A stretch of DNA of 64,000 nt from Aurantiochytrium sp. KH105 (GCA_003116975.1 BGKB01000210.1:243629-307628), one strand, 5' to 3'. Numbered from the stretch's first letter, positions 38,515-47,914 are shown. Numbers and translations: made by a program. The notes: a model not told the origin generated them from the letters alone.

Positions 38515-40011
38515 TCAGATGCTGTCCTGGTCTTCTGGAACACGGTAAAAGCAGACATAGTTCATGTCGTAGTCACCCCCACCGTAGAGCTTGGCAACGT
38601 CCTCCGAGGTACACCGGGAAGGTACTTCGTCATCAAAGACGATCCACGAGTCGGGGCCATCGTTCTGCTTGACCCAGCTCATGTAATGCCCGCTGTCAGA
38701 TGCGCGACCCTTGTGCGTAATCACGCCAAAAAGCTCGTAGACGCCACGGAAGTCATCAGGTACAGTCACCCCCGGGTACGCATCTTCTCCGTCTGCGCCC
38801 ATGGACATGCGCATGGCGGCCTGAACATCCTCGTCCTCGTCCTCCTCAGCGTCCATCTCGTCAGTGCTCGGCTTCGATTTGCCGCGAGACATGAGCTCCT
38901 TGGCGTGCTCTCGGCGCGGGCCAGAAAGAATGGCCTGGAGACTTTCGTCGCAGAAATCATAGACGTCGAGCGACATGGAAAACTTGACAGGCTTGAGAAT
39001 CTTGCAGTTCACACCCTCGTGATCCATCGAACCGGGAGTCCGCTTCCAGAAAAAGCGGTTAAACTGTACAACGAGGTAGCGAGGCAGCTTGTGAATGCGG
39101 CTCGACTGCTTCCAAAGCGCATTGCGGCCGAGCACGCGCGACTGCTTCTCGAGCTCGGACTCCATGCCGAGCTTGAGGCCCTCCTCGAGTGTGCCAATCT
39201 CCGAGGTAATGTTGCACTGAAGCCGGCGCTGCGTGTCGGAGCCACGCACAACTTCCTCGTCCTCGCTCTCCACGCATCGGAGCTCGGTGCTCATCTCGAC
39301 TTCGAAGAGGGCGGAGACGGCGTTGGACTTGCCGCCAAGGCCCATGCTTCCACCATTGGTGAGCTTTTGCGAGAGGACCTGCATGAGCTCATTGTAGAAC
39401 TCGTCGACGTCCTGCTGCGCAAAACCACCACGAGGTGTGGTCTGCGCAAATTGGGGAAAGGTGAGTCGCATCGCTTGCACAAAGCCATTCGGAACAACCT
39501 CGTCTGTGGAGTCGTCCATTTGCTGAAATAGGTCGCGCAGCGCCGCGGTCATCCGCTCGCTGATATCGCCGCTGCTCGCGCTGATCGGCGAGGCCTCAAG
39601 AGATTCACGAAGCTCCGGGATTGCACGCAGGCACTGCAGGGTGCTGTTCATGTAGCAAGTGTTACCGAGGTTCACGAGGCCAGGCGGCTCTGCGGCTGAC
39701 ACCTTTTGCTTCTCGGCCGTGGTCATGTCCTCTACGAACCGCGTTTCTTCCTCGGGAGGCTTCGGGATACCGGTCGAGGTGCCCATCATGGCCACCAATA
39801 CGCCGTCCTTCCAAGGCATGGCGTCCATGTCCATGTCGTCCTTGAGAGTGCCCTTGAAGATGCCCTTGCACATGACCTTTTGACGGTCCACGGGTACGCC
39901 CGTCAGGCTGTACAGGGTCTCTTTAAAGGTCTCGGCGTCCTTGGACGTGTCGACGACCACATCCTCGTACGTCTTCTTGTTCCACTTCACCCTGACGGAG
40001 AAGGTGCCCAT
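38515..40011 (-). CDS. ubiquitin carboxyl-terminal hydrolase USP14/Ubp6 (proteasome-associated)
   Basis: The protein has 498 residues, matching USP14 (about 494). The start MGTFSVRVKWNKK is an ATG at the beginning of the ubiquitin-like domain (1-75), which docks on the proteasome base. The catalytic USP domain begins with the Cys box GLVNLGNTCYMNSTLQCL near 108-125. The QQDVDEFYNEL segment follows near 215. The His box GRASDSGHYMSWVK and the closing DYDMNYVCFYRV sit near the C-terminus. Known role: USP14/Ubp6 trims ubiquitin chains from substrates on the 26S proteasome and recycles ubiquitin. A short acidic insert (DEMDAEEDEDEDVQ) precedes the His box. The 5' side is a divergent region shared with the RGS gene. 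Confidence 0.92.
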   Translation of the reverse strand: MGTFSVRVKWNKKTYEDVVVDTSKDAETFKETLYSLTGVPVDRQKVMCKGIFKGTLKDDMDMDAMPWKDGVLVAMMGTSTGIPKPPEEETRFVEDMTTAEKQKVSAAEPPGLVNLGNTCYMNSTLQCLRAIPELRESLEASPISASSGDISERMTAALRDLFQQMDDSTDEVVPNGFVQAMRLTFPQFAQTTPRGGFAQQDVDEFYNELMQVLSQKLTNGGSMGLGGKSNAVSALFEVEMSTELRCVESEDEEVVRGSDTQRRLQCNITSEIGTLEEGLKLGMESELEKQSRVLGRNALWKQSSRIHKLPRYLVVQFNRFFWKRTPGSMDHEGVNCKILKPVKFSMSLDVYDFCDESLQAILSGPRREHAKELMSRGKSKPSTDEMDAEEDEDEDVQAAMRMSMGADGEDAYPGVTVPDDFRGVYELFGVITHKGRASDSGHYMSWVKQNDGPDSWIVFDDEVPSRCTSEDVAKLYGGGDYDMNYVCFYRVPEDQDSI

Positions 40012-40433
40012 GGTTGGCGTCGGCCTCGGGTCCAACGTCCAACTCTCGATCCACACGAGACACGCTTCGGTTCGAGCGTCTGTCGGCGACGCGCGAGAAC
40101 GGAGGGGAGGGGGGGGAGGGAAACGAGCGCAAAGGTCGCGCGACGAGAGGGTGCGGCTCTTCGATGCTCGGCGCGGAAAGGCGGACGCGGAGAGCACGAG
40201 CGTTTTTGATCCAGGTCTGTCTCGGAGAACAAGGATTTGGCGAGAATTGAATAAAGTGTTCGTGAACTAATAGTTTGGAACTAGATATTATATACTATAA
40301 ATAGTATTTGTAAAACTAGTTTTATTACTGTAATCTATCGATGAATCTATGGAAGCTTCGCGGAAGAGAACAAAAAATAGAACGATAGAACGACCAAAAG
40401 ATAACTGCGAAGCAACCAGGCATTCCTCAGAAT

Positions 40434-40441
40434 TAGGCCTA
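40434..40441. promoter_or_regulatory. TAGGCCTA element followed by CTACT
   Basis: This exact palindromic octamer shares the CTACT flank with other copies. It sits 423 bp upstream of the USP14 ATG and 775 bp upstream of the RGS ATG. Confidence 0.35.
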
Positions 40442-40663
40442 CTACTCTCCCTTGTTTCGTCACCGGCCAGTGCTGTCTATCGTGAGTGAATCCTAGAAGG
40501 TGTCAGTCAAGGAGAAGAGAGAAACTGTAGAACAGGGTTGCAAGATCACCCACCACTGACCAGCAAAGGTCATCGCGGACCATTCCATGTGGATTTGGCC
40601 ATTACCCTACCGCGCACAAGGGTGTGCGATTATGAGCACGTCGCATGGCCAGTTGACCGCAAG

Positions 40664-40681
40664 TAGGCTTATACTACTACC
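40664..40681 (+). promoter_or_regulatory. variant element TAGGCTTA followed by TACTACTACC
   Basis: This one-mismatch variant of the octamer keeps the TACTA flank, 535 bp upstream of the RGS ATG. Confidence 0.25.
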
Positions 40682-41215
40682 TCTCACCGCCCTTTTTTCT
40701 TCTTGACGTTCTTTCCATTGCTTCTTTTCCTCATCGGTGTCCCAAAGACCCAGAGAGAATGAAAAGGTTATGAAAGCGATTGTCCGTCCTCCAAGGTGGT
40801 CGATTGGAGGCGGCCACGGGCTTTCCATGCTTTCATGGGCTGGAAGCGCGCGACCACGCAAGGTCAAACGCGGAAGTAGAGGGCCAGATCGTCGATGGAG
40901 TACGTCAGAAGTGGCACCACCCGAGGGCCAGATTGTTGCAAGGACTTGCCGACCTGTTTGATAGTTTGCAAGGAAATGCCGACCCTCTGTGCATATTACA
41001 GCCCAGAGTTGCGCCATGCGAATGCCACGCCACCCCCTCCGTCTTGCGCAGGTGATAGCCTGATCGCATAGCCCGTGGCATGGTTCAGAGTCGGCCGACT
41101 CCGTAGATGCCAAACGCTGACTGTCAAACCCTCAAAGTTGGGACTTTCTTTTGTCCTTTGAGCCCCTGGGTACGACTTGCGCCCAGCAAACGTGCAACGC
41201 AATAAGTACACAACT

Positions 41216-42733
41216 ATGGTGTCAACGAATGCGTGCATACTTGCGGCCGCGCTGGTGGTCTTGGCTCCGCAAGCAGCACTGGGCATGAGCCGATGCCCTT
41301 CGAGCGCCAGTGAACTTACCAACGTCGTCGAAGAACTTTTGACGTGCTCGTCAGCGGCCAAAGATGATGCCGAAGAGCTATGCTCTGTCTGCTTCGACGA
41401 GAGCATGGAGAATTTTATGGCTAATTGCTCAAGCCAGACATTGGAGGCGTTTGCAAGCAGCCTTGGGGCGTCGCTAAGCACAGAAGATTGCAATTCCCTG
41501 CCAAGAGGCTGCACTGAAGGGACCTTCGCGGACAACGCCGCGACAATCTGTGCGCGCAAAATACACGCCGTAGGAACATCAATCGAATGCAGCAACAGTG
41601 TTCGAGACGTGATTGAAGTCGACCAGTCCCTTTCGCTCAGCGGAGGCGAGGCTGACGTTGACTGTGGTGGCCCCTTTTGTAAGGCTTGCGGCGATGGGAA
41701 ATTGTGCCGACGGGACTCGGACTGCGACATCTCTTCTGTCTGCGAGGAAGGTCTTTGCTTCTCGCACAACGATTACGTGGAGAGCACGACCATCTTTAAC
41801 TACGTAACCATTCCTATGCTTGTAGTGACTCTACTGGCGACGATGCTCAGAATGTACATTCTTACGCAAAATGAAGAATTTGAAAAGACCGAAGCGCGGC
41901 GCACGCGCGACGGCGATACGCATCGGAGATCGTCGAACACGACGCGCGACGACACCACCAAGCCAACGACGAAAGGAACGACCAAGGGCACAATGCACTC
42001 CAAGCGTGCTAAATACTCACCTCCAGAAAATAAATCCAAAGGAGCCACTGGTGCAAGCGCCCCTGAAGTGCCGCAGACGTACGCTTCGCTTGACAGCGTT
42101 CTTGAAGACCGTACAGCCCGTGCGCAGTTCTTTGCCTTTTGCAAGAGTAAATTTGCAGCGGAGAATATTCTGTTCTGGGATGCGCTCCTCCGGTACGAAG
42201 ACCTGTGGAAGAATCCAACCGCTTCTCCTGAGGCGCGGGAGCAAGAGGCGCTCATGATTGTAGAAACTTTTGTTTCTCACGATGCATCTTCAGAGGTAAA
42301 TTTGTCGCACACGCTTCGAATTGAGCTCCTCCGTTTGTACAATCGAAGCAAGGCGCTCAGTCCCGGCGAGGACCTAATTTTCCGTGCAGACTCTTTTCAC
42401 TCGGCCAAAATGGAGATTTTCAGACTGATGAATATCAACTTTTTCGGTGAGTTTCTCGAGCATATTCTCAGCAAAACGCGTGGCCCACCCATGGCGGCCG
42501 CTGCTGAGGGTCCTCAGCGTGCCGGAGCCTTTCCCAAAGGAAGTGGTCGATCGAGCCAGAATGCCAATGCGACGGATCAAGAAAGTGGCCAAGGTGCCAA
42601 GGGAGCAGTCGGCAGAGACGATAGTCGCAAGAGCAACCGCGATAACAACAACAACAACAATAGCAACAACGACATCATGCCCTCGGGCAGCGCTGACGAT
42701 GACGACGTCAGACTCGCGGTGGCTGGACCGTGA
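41216..42733 (+). CDS. receptor-like single-pass RGS protein with Cys-rich ectodomain
   Basis: The protein has 505 residues. The ATG at 41216 opens a clear signal peptide (MVSTNACILAAALVVLAPQAALG, positions 41216-41284), so it is preferred over the upstream TTG. Residues 24-185 form an extracellular cysteine-rich domain ending in a DVDCGGPFCKACGDGKLC...CEEGLC module of closely spaced cysteines. One transmembrane helix (about 190-213, IPMLVVTLLATMLRMYIL) follows. A basic, Thr-rich linker then leads to an RGS domain (about 288-418): TYASLDSVLEDRTARAQFFAFCKSKF, ENILFWDAL, IFRLMNINFFGEFL. The C-tail is Asn/Asp-rich. RGS domains accelerate GTP hydrolysis on G-alpha subunits. Here the domain would sit on the cytosolic side of an apparent receptor, so a ligand could tune G-protein signalling directly. 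AATAAA occurs 263 bp after the stop. Confidence 0.85.
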   Translation: MVSTNACILAAALVVLAPQAALGMSRCPSSASELTNVVEELLTCSSAAKDDAEELCSVCFDESMENFMANCSSQTLEAFASSLGASLSTEDCNSLPRGCTEGTFADNAATICARKIHAVGTSIECSNSVRDVIEVDQSLSLSGGEADVDCGGPFCKACGDGKLCRRDSDCDISSVCEEGLCFSHNDYVESTTIFNYVTIPMLVVTLLATMLRMYILTQNEEFEKTEARRTRDGDTHRRSSNTTRDDTTKPTTKGTTKGTMHSKRAKYSPPENKSKGATGASAPEVPQTYASLDSVLEDRTARAQFFAFCKSKFAAENILFWDALLRYEDLWKNPTASPEAREQEALMIVETFVSHDASSEVNLSHTLRIELLRLYNRSKALSPGEDLIFRADSFHSAKMEIFRLMNINFFGEFLEHILSKTRGPPMAAAAEGPQRAGAFPKGSGRSSQNANATDQESGQGAKGAVGRDDSRKSNRDNNNNNNSNNDIMPSGSADDDDVRLAVAGP

Positions 42734-43138
42734 GCAGAGCCACACTCATGGTTGATTCGTCCATTGGTCCACTCATTTACTCGGCCCCGGTGGACATTGT
42801 GCGTGTTGTTGTGTGAGCACAGCATCTCCATCTTGAATACCAAGTATTGAGTCAAAACGATGTTTTTCAAGTCTTCAACTTCGTCTTGTTCTTCTGGTTC
42901 GTTTTGTTGTTCGACGTTTGGTAATTTGCCCGAAGCATACAGTATGGAAGGGAGGCCTAGGTGATACATTAGGCTCCAGCGTCAATTTAGAAATGCAATA
43001 AATTGCGACATACACACAGCAAGTGTTCGTTTTGTTTTCCCGTTCGCCTTCCTCACCATTAAGCTAAAAGCGCATCCCAATTCGAATGGAGCAGAATAAA
43101 CAAAAAACAAAGCAATAGCGATCGTCTACTTGGTAGTA
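42734..43138. other. convergent intergenic region, 405 bp
   Basis: This holds the 3' flanks of the RGS and HCCS genes. It contains AATAAA at 42997 and 43095 (plus strand) and an AGGCCTAG at 42953. No gene was seen. Confidence 0.45.
42997..43002 (+). terminator. poly(A) signal AATAAA downstream of the RGS gene
   Basis: AATAAA lies in AT-richer DNA 263 bp past the stop. A second copy lies at 43095-43100. Confidence 0.45.
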
Positions 43139-44041
43139 TTACTGTGTTCCGGCAGACGGAGCAGCCGGTGCCGATGATGAGGCCCCTGCCCCCGACGCTG
43201 TCGAGGGCGTCGACGAAGAAGAAGAGGAGGTGGCTGAGGAGAGAGCTTGCAGTGGGGCTTTGAAGACCTCGCGGAATTGCATGCGGGCGCGATCAACTAC
43301 TGATCCCCACGAGTCCAGCGCAGGTCGCGCATCCAGATACATGGAAACGACCTCGCCCGGGTTGCTCGTCTGCGCACCTTGATAAAAATCAATCACGTAG
43401 CGAACCTCAGTCCCGCAGCGGTCAACAATCCAATCGTGCCTATCAAAGGGCTTGGCATACCCAAACCAGGACCGCACGGTGGCTTTAGGACTGAGGTTCT
43501 TGGGCTTGCCCATGAAGCGGACCAGCTTCGGACAATCACACTCGGGATGCATGGACTCGTACTTGGAGACCTCGCTCCAAGCCTTGTCGTTGACGTGGTT
43601 GTGAATAGCGAGCACAATACGCATGTCTTCCTCTCGGGGCTTCCACCCTTTTCGCTTCATGGCGTTGAAGAACTGCTGCTCGGAAGGGTACATCCACGAG
43701 CTGCTCTCACGGCTGTGCTTTTGATGATCGGGGGAGAACTCGCCCTTGGGAATGACGGACTCGACGCGGTTTGTCGAGAGCGGGAAGCGCTGTCCGGGCC
43801 ATGCCTTTTGCTCCGCGGTCTTGGGCATGTAGTTCCTCTCGTCGAGCTCGACCTTGCCCTCTCGCGTGCCGCCCGAGGCGGCCTGCCCAGCTGCTGCTGC
43901 GGCTTCTTCTTCCTTGGCCTTGGCTTCGGCCGCGGCCTGCACGAAGGCTTCGCGGGCGCGGGACTCCGCTGGCACCGGGCACACGCCTGCCTCGGCCTCC
44001 GGGCCGCGGCCCTGCCCGTGGTCGACGGGGCAGCCAGCCAT
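43139..44041 (-). CDS. mitochondrial holocytochrome c synthase (cytochrome c heme lyase)
   Basis: The protein has 300 residues. Two heme-regulatory CP motifs lie in the N-terminus (GCPVDHG near residue 4 and VCPVPAE near 21), as in the family. An Ala/Glu-rich spacer follows, and the conserved catalytic body runs from about 75 to 270: NYMPKTAEQKAWPGQRFPLSTNRVESVIPK, SSSWMYPSEQQFFNAMKRKGW, the IHNHVND segment with the heme-coordinating His, and FDRHDWIVDRCGTEVRYVIDFYQG. The enzyme attaches heme covalently to the CXXCH motif of apocytochrome c or c1 in the intermembrane space. It represents the eukaryotic system III of cytochrome maturation. The C-terminal 35 residues are a Ser/Ala-rich tail. 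Confidence 0.92.
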   Translation of the reverse strand: MAGCPVDHGQGRGPEAEAGVCPVPAESRAREAFVQAAAEAKAKEEEAAAAAGQAASGGTREGKVELDERNYMPKTAEQKAWPGQRFPLSTNRVESVIPKGEFSPDHQKHSRESSSWMYPSEQQFFNAMKRKGWKPREEDMRIVLAIHNHVNDKAWSEVSKYESMHPECDCPKLVRFMGKPKNLSPKATVRSWFGYAKPFDRHDWIVDRCGTEVRYVIDFYQGAQTSNPGEVVSMYLDARPALDSWGSVVDRARMQFREVFKAPLQALSSATSSSSSSTPSTASGAGASSSAPAAPSAGTQ

Positions 44042-44499
44042 GTTGCCGGCGACGTCGACGACGATGTCGATTCGATGTCCGAGCTCTTCGCGGTGCTGTG
44101 CAGCTAGCCGGCGAGCAAGCTGCCTGCCTGCCGCTGCCGGTTTGCCTGCCTGCCTGTCTGCCCGGTGGCCTCGCTGGCTCGCTCCGCGCGGCCTCCCCGG
44201 CGCGCCTGCTGCGTCTTCTCTGGCCTCGCCAAGATCTTCTTCTGGTCTTGCTCAGGTTGCTTTTCGTGCGCTTGCAAATGCCGATCTCCGAGAACCAATA
44301 ACTCGCGCCAATCGCCGAAGGCGCGGAGCGCAGGACGAGCGAGCTCGGGCGAGCGGACCTGCGGCGACGTTATGCAGGCTTCTCCGTCGTGCTCTTCGAG
44401 ACGAGCACGATGACGACGTAGGCCCTGCTGCGCCGACCTGAAGACCATCATCAGCCAGACATGGTGGGCAGAGCGCAGTGCAAGTGGCCTAAACCCAAG

Positions 44500-44523
44500 T
44501 AGGCCTACTAGTACTAGGCCCTA
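44500..44523. promoter_or_regulatory. TAGGCCTA plus adjacent TAGGCCCTA element
   Basis: The exact octamer (44500-44507) is followed by CTAGTAC and then TAGGCCCTA (44515-44523), making a dense cluster of self-complementary sites 459 bp upstream of the HCCS ATG. Confidence 0.35.
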
Positions 44524-45034
44524 GTGATAGGTGGCACTGTAAGACCTGCTTGCTGACCAAGCTAAGCTCGAAAAGGCACGCGTGCGAGGGGGAGAGGAGC
44601 GCTGGACATGGCGGTGGATGCAGCAAAGTGGAGGCCTCGGCGCGAGAGCGCAGCTAAATGTGTGACCTGACGAAGGCTGTCAATGCAAAGCTGTGCGATA
44701 CTGTACGGATGCTTGCGTTGGTTTCTTGTATGCCAAGATCAGCGAATTTATCAGAGCATGGGCATGGCCAAGCAAGAACTCTCTCTGAGCCGATCAGTAA
44801 GAAGAAGGGCGGCTTTGTCGCTCACGATTATACATGGGCGACGCGCAGCAGAGCCAACCGGCCGTGTTTCTGGCACTTCCAAGCAGCTCCATCGATGGCT
44901 GGCGAAGAGATAGATGCGCGCTTTCCTGCCCCAGGGCACGCGGCGTGAATTTGGCACCAGTGTCTTCTCGCGTGCAAAGGTCTTGCCCATTGAGCTTAGG
45001 CAGGGCGTCGCGCATGACCCTCTCCAGCATGCAC

Positions 45035-45070
45035 CGAAGACCGCATGTGCATCGAAGACCGCATGTGCAT
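45035..45070. repeat. 18-bp perfect tandem duplication
   Basis: The unit CGAAGACCGCATGTGCAT occurs twice head to tail and runs directly into the palindrome at 45071. Confidence 0.8.
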
Positions 45071-45100
45071 CGAACGTAGTATAGGCCTACTACACGTTCG
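45071..45100. promoter_or_regulatory. 30-bp imperfect palindrome centred on TAGGCCTA
   Basis: The outer arms CGAACGT and ACGTTCG are perfectly complementary and the centre AGGCCT is palindromic; only the inner five bases per side are imperfect. It lies about 410 bp upstream of the RhoGAP ATG. A dimeric DNA-binding protein site or a cruciform is possible (inference). Confidence 0.4.
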
Positions 45101-45510
45101 CAGAAATCTAGTACAACAGAGTCGAGTCCACTTGCGCAAGCAAATCCAAGCCAAGGCACGCGGTGGCGAGGCACGTCGACCGCCGAGCAAAGCCGAGCGC
45201 GGGCGCGCGACGCGACGGACGGCGCGCGGGGAGAGCCCAGCCTGCGCACGCCGCGCGAGCGCCTGTGCCGGAGCTGCTCGCAGTTGGCTGGCGGCCTCCT
45301 GGGGCTGGCCGACTCGCTCGCACCAAGAAAGAACTATAGATAGATCATCCGCTTCACTCGCCTTCTCCGGTTTGCGCAGGCAGGAGCCTTGAGCTTTGCT
45401 GCAGAGCCAGAGCCAGAGCACGGACGAGGCGACGTAAACGAGGAGGGAGAGGAGGAGAAGGAAATCTATTGTTGAAGGAGATTCGCGGGTCTTCTTCAAC
45501 AGGTCAAAAA

Positions 45511-47469
45511 ATGTCTCACAGTCACCACGAGTTCGTGACGCGGTCGTACATGCAACCCACGAAATGCGCGTACTGCTGCAACATTCTCGCTCTCACCTCG
45601 CAGGGCGTCCAATGCACGCGATGCAAGGTCGATGTGCATCAAAAGTGCGTAGCCGATGCAACGCAAAAGTTTGCCTGCCTCAACTCCTTGCAATCTTCTT
45701 CAGCGACGCCCATGGTGCGGCGCACCTCTGGTGAGGGCGCGAATGCAGCCTCGCATGCTAGGGACGCGCCCGGCAGCGATGCCGACGATGCCGCCATCTC
45801 ACATAGTTTCTCCACTATTACATTTATGAGCCCTGCGTTCTGTTGCGTTTGTAAAGGGCTCATCAAGGGTGTTTACAAGCAAGGGGTCTCGTGCTCGCTC
45901 TGTGAGGCTGCCGCGCATTTTAAATGCCAGAATGCCGCGCTCTCGAGCGTCGCATGTATTCCTGGCCGGAAGCGAGAATCTGGAGTCACCCAGCTCAGCA
46001 ACGGGGTGACTCAGCTCGGTAACGCCGTCATGTCTATGCGCCGCACCAACTCGGGAAATGCTTCGGATGGTCCACAGATCTCCGGCCCCACCAACTTCCA
46101 GCACGTCGCTGGCGCCACCAAGGGCCGCACCTTTGTTCCACTCGATCAGGCGCAACACGATTCCAGGTTCAAGCAAGAGCCCGTGCCTGCGACCGGCGAA
46201 CCAAGCACGAGTGGCGGCGACACGTTGCCATGGTCGTCCTCATCATCAGCGGCGACGGCGGCGGTCGTGCCACCGCGACCAGCCGTACCTCAAGCTCGAC
46301 CTGGCGCGCCGTCTTCGCCGAGGCGTGCTCCTCCCCCCTCCAGCTCGTCTTCTTCAGCGCAAAAGGATTCGGGACCCGCCCCGGAAGGTGGTAGCCAAGC
46401 GCAGCATGGGGCCCCTCCATCCTCCTCGCTACCACGCAGACCGCCTCCAAGCCGGCCATCGCGACCACCCGCCTCGACGAGAACACCCTCACCAAAGGTC
46501 GACCAAGGTTCGCCTTCGGCACGAAGGCCTCCTGCGACAAGGCCGCCGCCTCAACGTCGACCTCCCCCAGCAGCAGGAGCAGCAGCTGATGGGTCGAACA
46601 ACCTCGCGACAAATGTTGCGAACATGCACATAAGCAACCCCACGGACGTTGTTCATGAAGTGCACACAAACTACAACGCAGCTCTGGGAGAGTACGAGGG
46701 CCTTCCTGCTGAATGGCGCGGGAGCAAGAGCCTGTCAGCGTTGAGCTTTGGATCTGGCCTCACTTCACAACCTCGCGTACAGCTCGATGGTTATTCAGAC
46801 CGTGTGCCTACGATTCTCGTGCTCATGGCGCGCGAGCTCCGTCGACGCGATGGCTTCAAGGAGGAGGGACTTTTCCGTATTGCCCCGTCTCGGACCGAGC
46901 AGGCACGAGTTCGCGCCTTGCTCTGCGAGTCTTCAAGCGAAGGGAACACGAGCCGGGCCCTGCACCAATGCAAGGATACTCACGTTATTGCGGCGCTCAT
47001 GAAAGAATGGTGCAGAATGCTCGACAAGAGTATTCTCAGCGAGCTCTCGCGGACCGACCTCGACGTGCTCACGGAGGAATCCTTTGAGGAAGGACCTCCG
47101 ACAGCCGAGGCGCGCGAGAACTATCAGGCGCTTCTCTTTGGGGACAAGTACATTTCGCGTCCGGCCAGTAATGCACTCCTCTGGATTCTTGATCTCATGG
47201 CCGTAGTAACAACGTACCGCGACACAAACAAGATGGGCGCGCGCGCGATCACGACGTGTTTTGCTCCCTCCATTTTTGTTCTCGATGAACCGCCAAGCAC
47301 TGACTCCATTGTCGTCATCAAGCTTATCACAACACTTCTCGTGAACGCGCTCACGTTTGTGCAAAATGACGCCTCGAGCTCCTCGCGCGACATTTTTGGC
47401 GATCAATCGGCAACATTTACTGCACACTCGTCATATGGGCACGAGGGGAAGCCAACTGACGTGCTCTGA
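45511..47469 (+). CDS. C1-C1-CRIB-RhoGAP signalling protein
   Basis: The protein has 652 residues from ATG 45511. There are two C1 zinc fingers: residues 6-54 (HEFVTRSYMQPTKCAYC...CTRCKVDVHQKC) and 98-147 (HSFSTITFMSPAFCCVC...CSLCEAAAHFKC), both with the full His/Cys set. A disordered Pro/Ser-rich linker follows, with many PxxP motifs (about 215-360). A CRIB motif lies at about 374-402 (ISNPTDVVHEVHTNY...YEGLPAEW), and a RhoGAP domain at about 431-620 with the arginine finger in EEGLFRIAPS (Arg456). C1 domains bind diacylglycerol or membranes, CRIB binds GTP-loaded Rac/Cdc42, and RhoGAP stimulates GTP hydrolysis. The protein thus looks like a membrane-recruited, effector-gated off-switch for Rac/Cdc42-type GTPases. 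CRIB-RhoGAP pairs are known in plants and Dictyostelium. Confidence 0.9.
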   Translation: MSHSHHEFVTRSYMQPTKCAYCCNILALTSQGVQCTRCKVDVHQKCVADATQKFACLNSLQSSSATPMVRRTSGEGANAASHARDAPGSDADDAAISHSFSTITFMSPAFCCVCKGLIKGVYKQGVSCSLCEAAAHFKCQNAALSSVACIPGRKRESGVTQLSNGVTQLGNAVMSMRRTNSGNASDGPQISGPTNFQHVAGATKGRTFVPLDQAQHDSRFKQEPVPATGEPSTSGGDTLPWSSSSSAATAAVVPPRPAVPQARPGAPSSPRRAPPPSSSSSSAQKDSGPAPEGGSQAQHGAPPSSSLPRRPPPSRPSRPPASTRTPSPKVDQGSPSARRPPATRPPPQRRPPPAAGAAADGSNNLATNVANMHISNPTDVVHEVHTNYNAALGEYEGLPAEWRGSKSLSALSFGSGLTSQPRVQLDGYSDRVPTILVLMARELRRRDGFKEEGLFRIAPSRTEQARVRALLCESSSEGNTSRALHQCKDTHVIAALMKEWCRMLDKSILSELSRTDLDVLTEESFEEGPPTAEARENYQALLFGDKYISRPASNALLWILDLMAVVTTYRDTNKMGARAITTCFAPSIFVLDEPPSTDSIVVIKLITTLLVNALTFVQNDASSSSRDIFGDQSATFTAHSSYGHEGKPTDVL

Positions 47470-47841
47470 TCAAATGTAGCAAGTAGAAAACAACTTGGGT
47501 TCTATAAAATGGTCTGAGCTCGACTTGCATGGCGGTACCTCCATTCGGCACTCTCTTCTGACAGTGGTGGTGATGTGGTGCATGCAAAGATCCAAAGTTA
47601 AGGCACGAACTTCGCAAGATGGAAAGGGATAAAGTCGAAAGCGTTCAGGTTTGCCTCGGGCCTTCTTTATGACCCTTGTGCATGATCGCATCAAGTTTGT
47701 CGTTCGAATACATATTGTTGACTGTGTCTAAGACAACAGTTTCGACGCGACTGACCCGAACCATGGAGAAATTCTTCTTGCGAAGGGGGCTCAAGTTGAA
47801 GAAAAAAATCTTTTTCCTTGTTTTTGTTGTTATCATCGCGA

Positions 47842-47914
<73 letters not shown>

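Larger units (their letters stand above)
40012..41215. other. divergent intergenic region, 1.2 kb
   Basis: This holds the upstream regions of USP14 (leftward) and the RGS gene (rightward). A patch at about 40265-40330 is unusually AT-rich for this genome. Two TAGGC(C/T)TA elements are annotated separately. A minus-strand frame of 168 codons (40607-41113) has no motif and is not called. Confidence 0.5.
44042..45510. other. divergent intergenic region, 1.47 kb
   Basis: This holds the upstream regions of HCCS (leftward) and the RhoGAP gene (rightward). It contains two TAGGCCTA sites, a TAGGCCCTA variant and an 18-bp tandem duplication joined to an imperfect palindrome. Frames here have no family motif. 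No RNA gene was recognised. Confidence 0.5.

Noticed and set aside
40607-41113. 168-codon minus-strand frame upstream of the RGS gene
   Set aside because: No motif, mixed hydrophobic stretches without topology, and it lies in a divergent promoter region containing the TAGGC elements.
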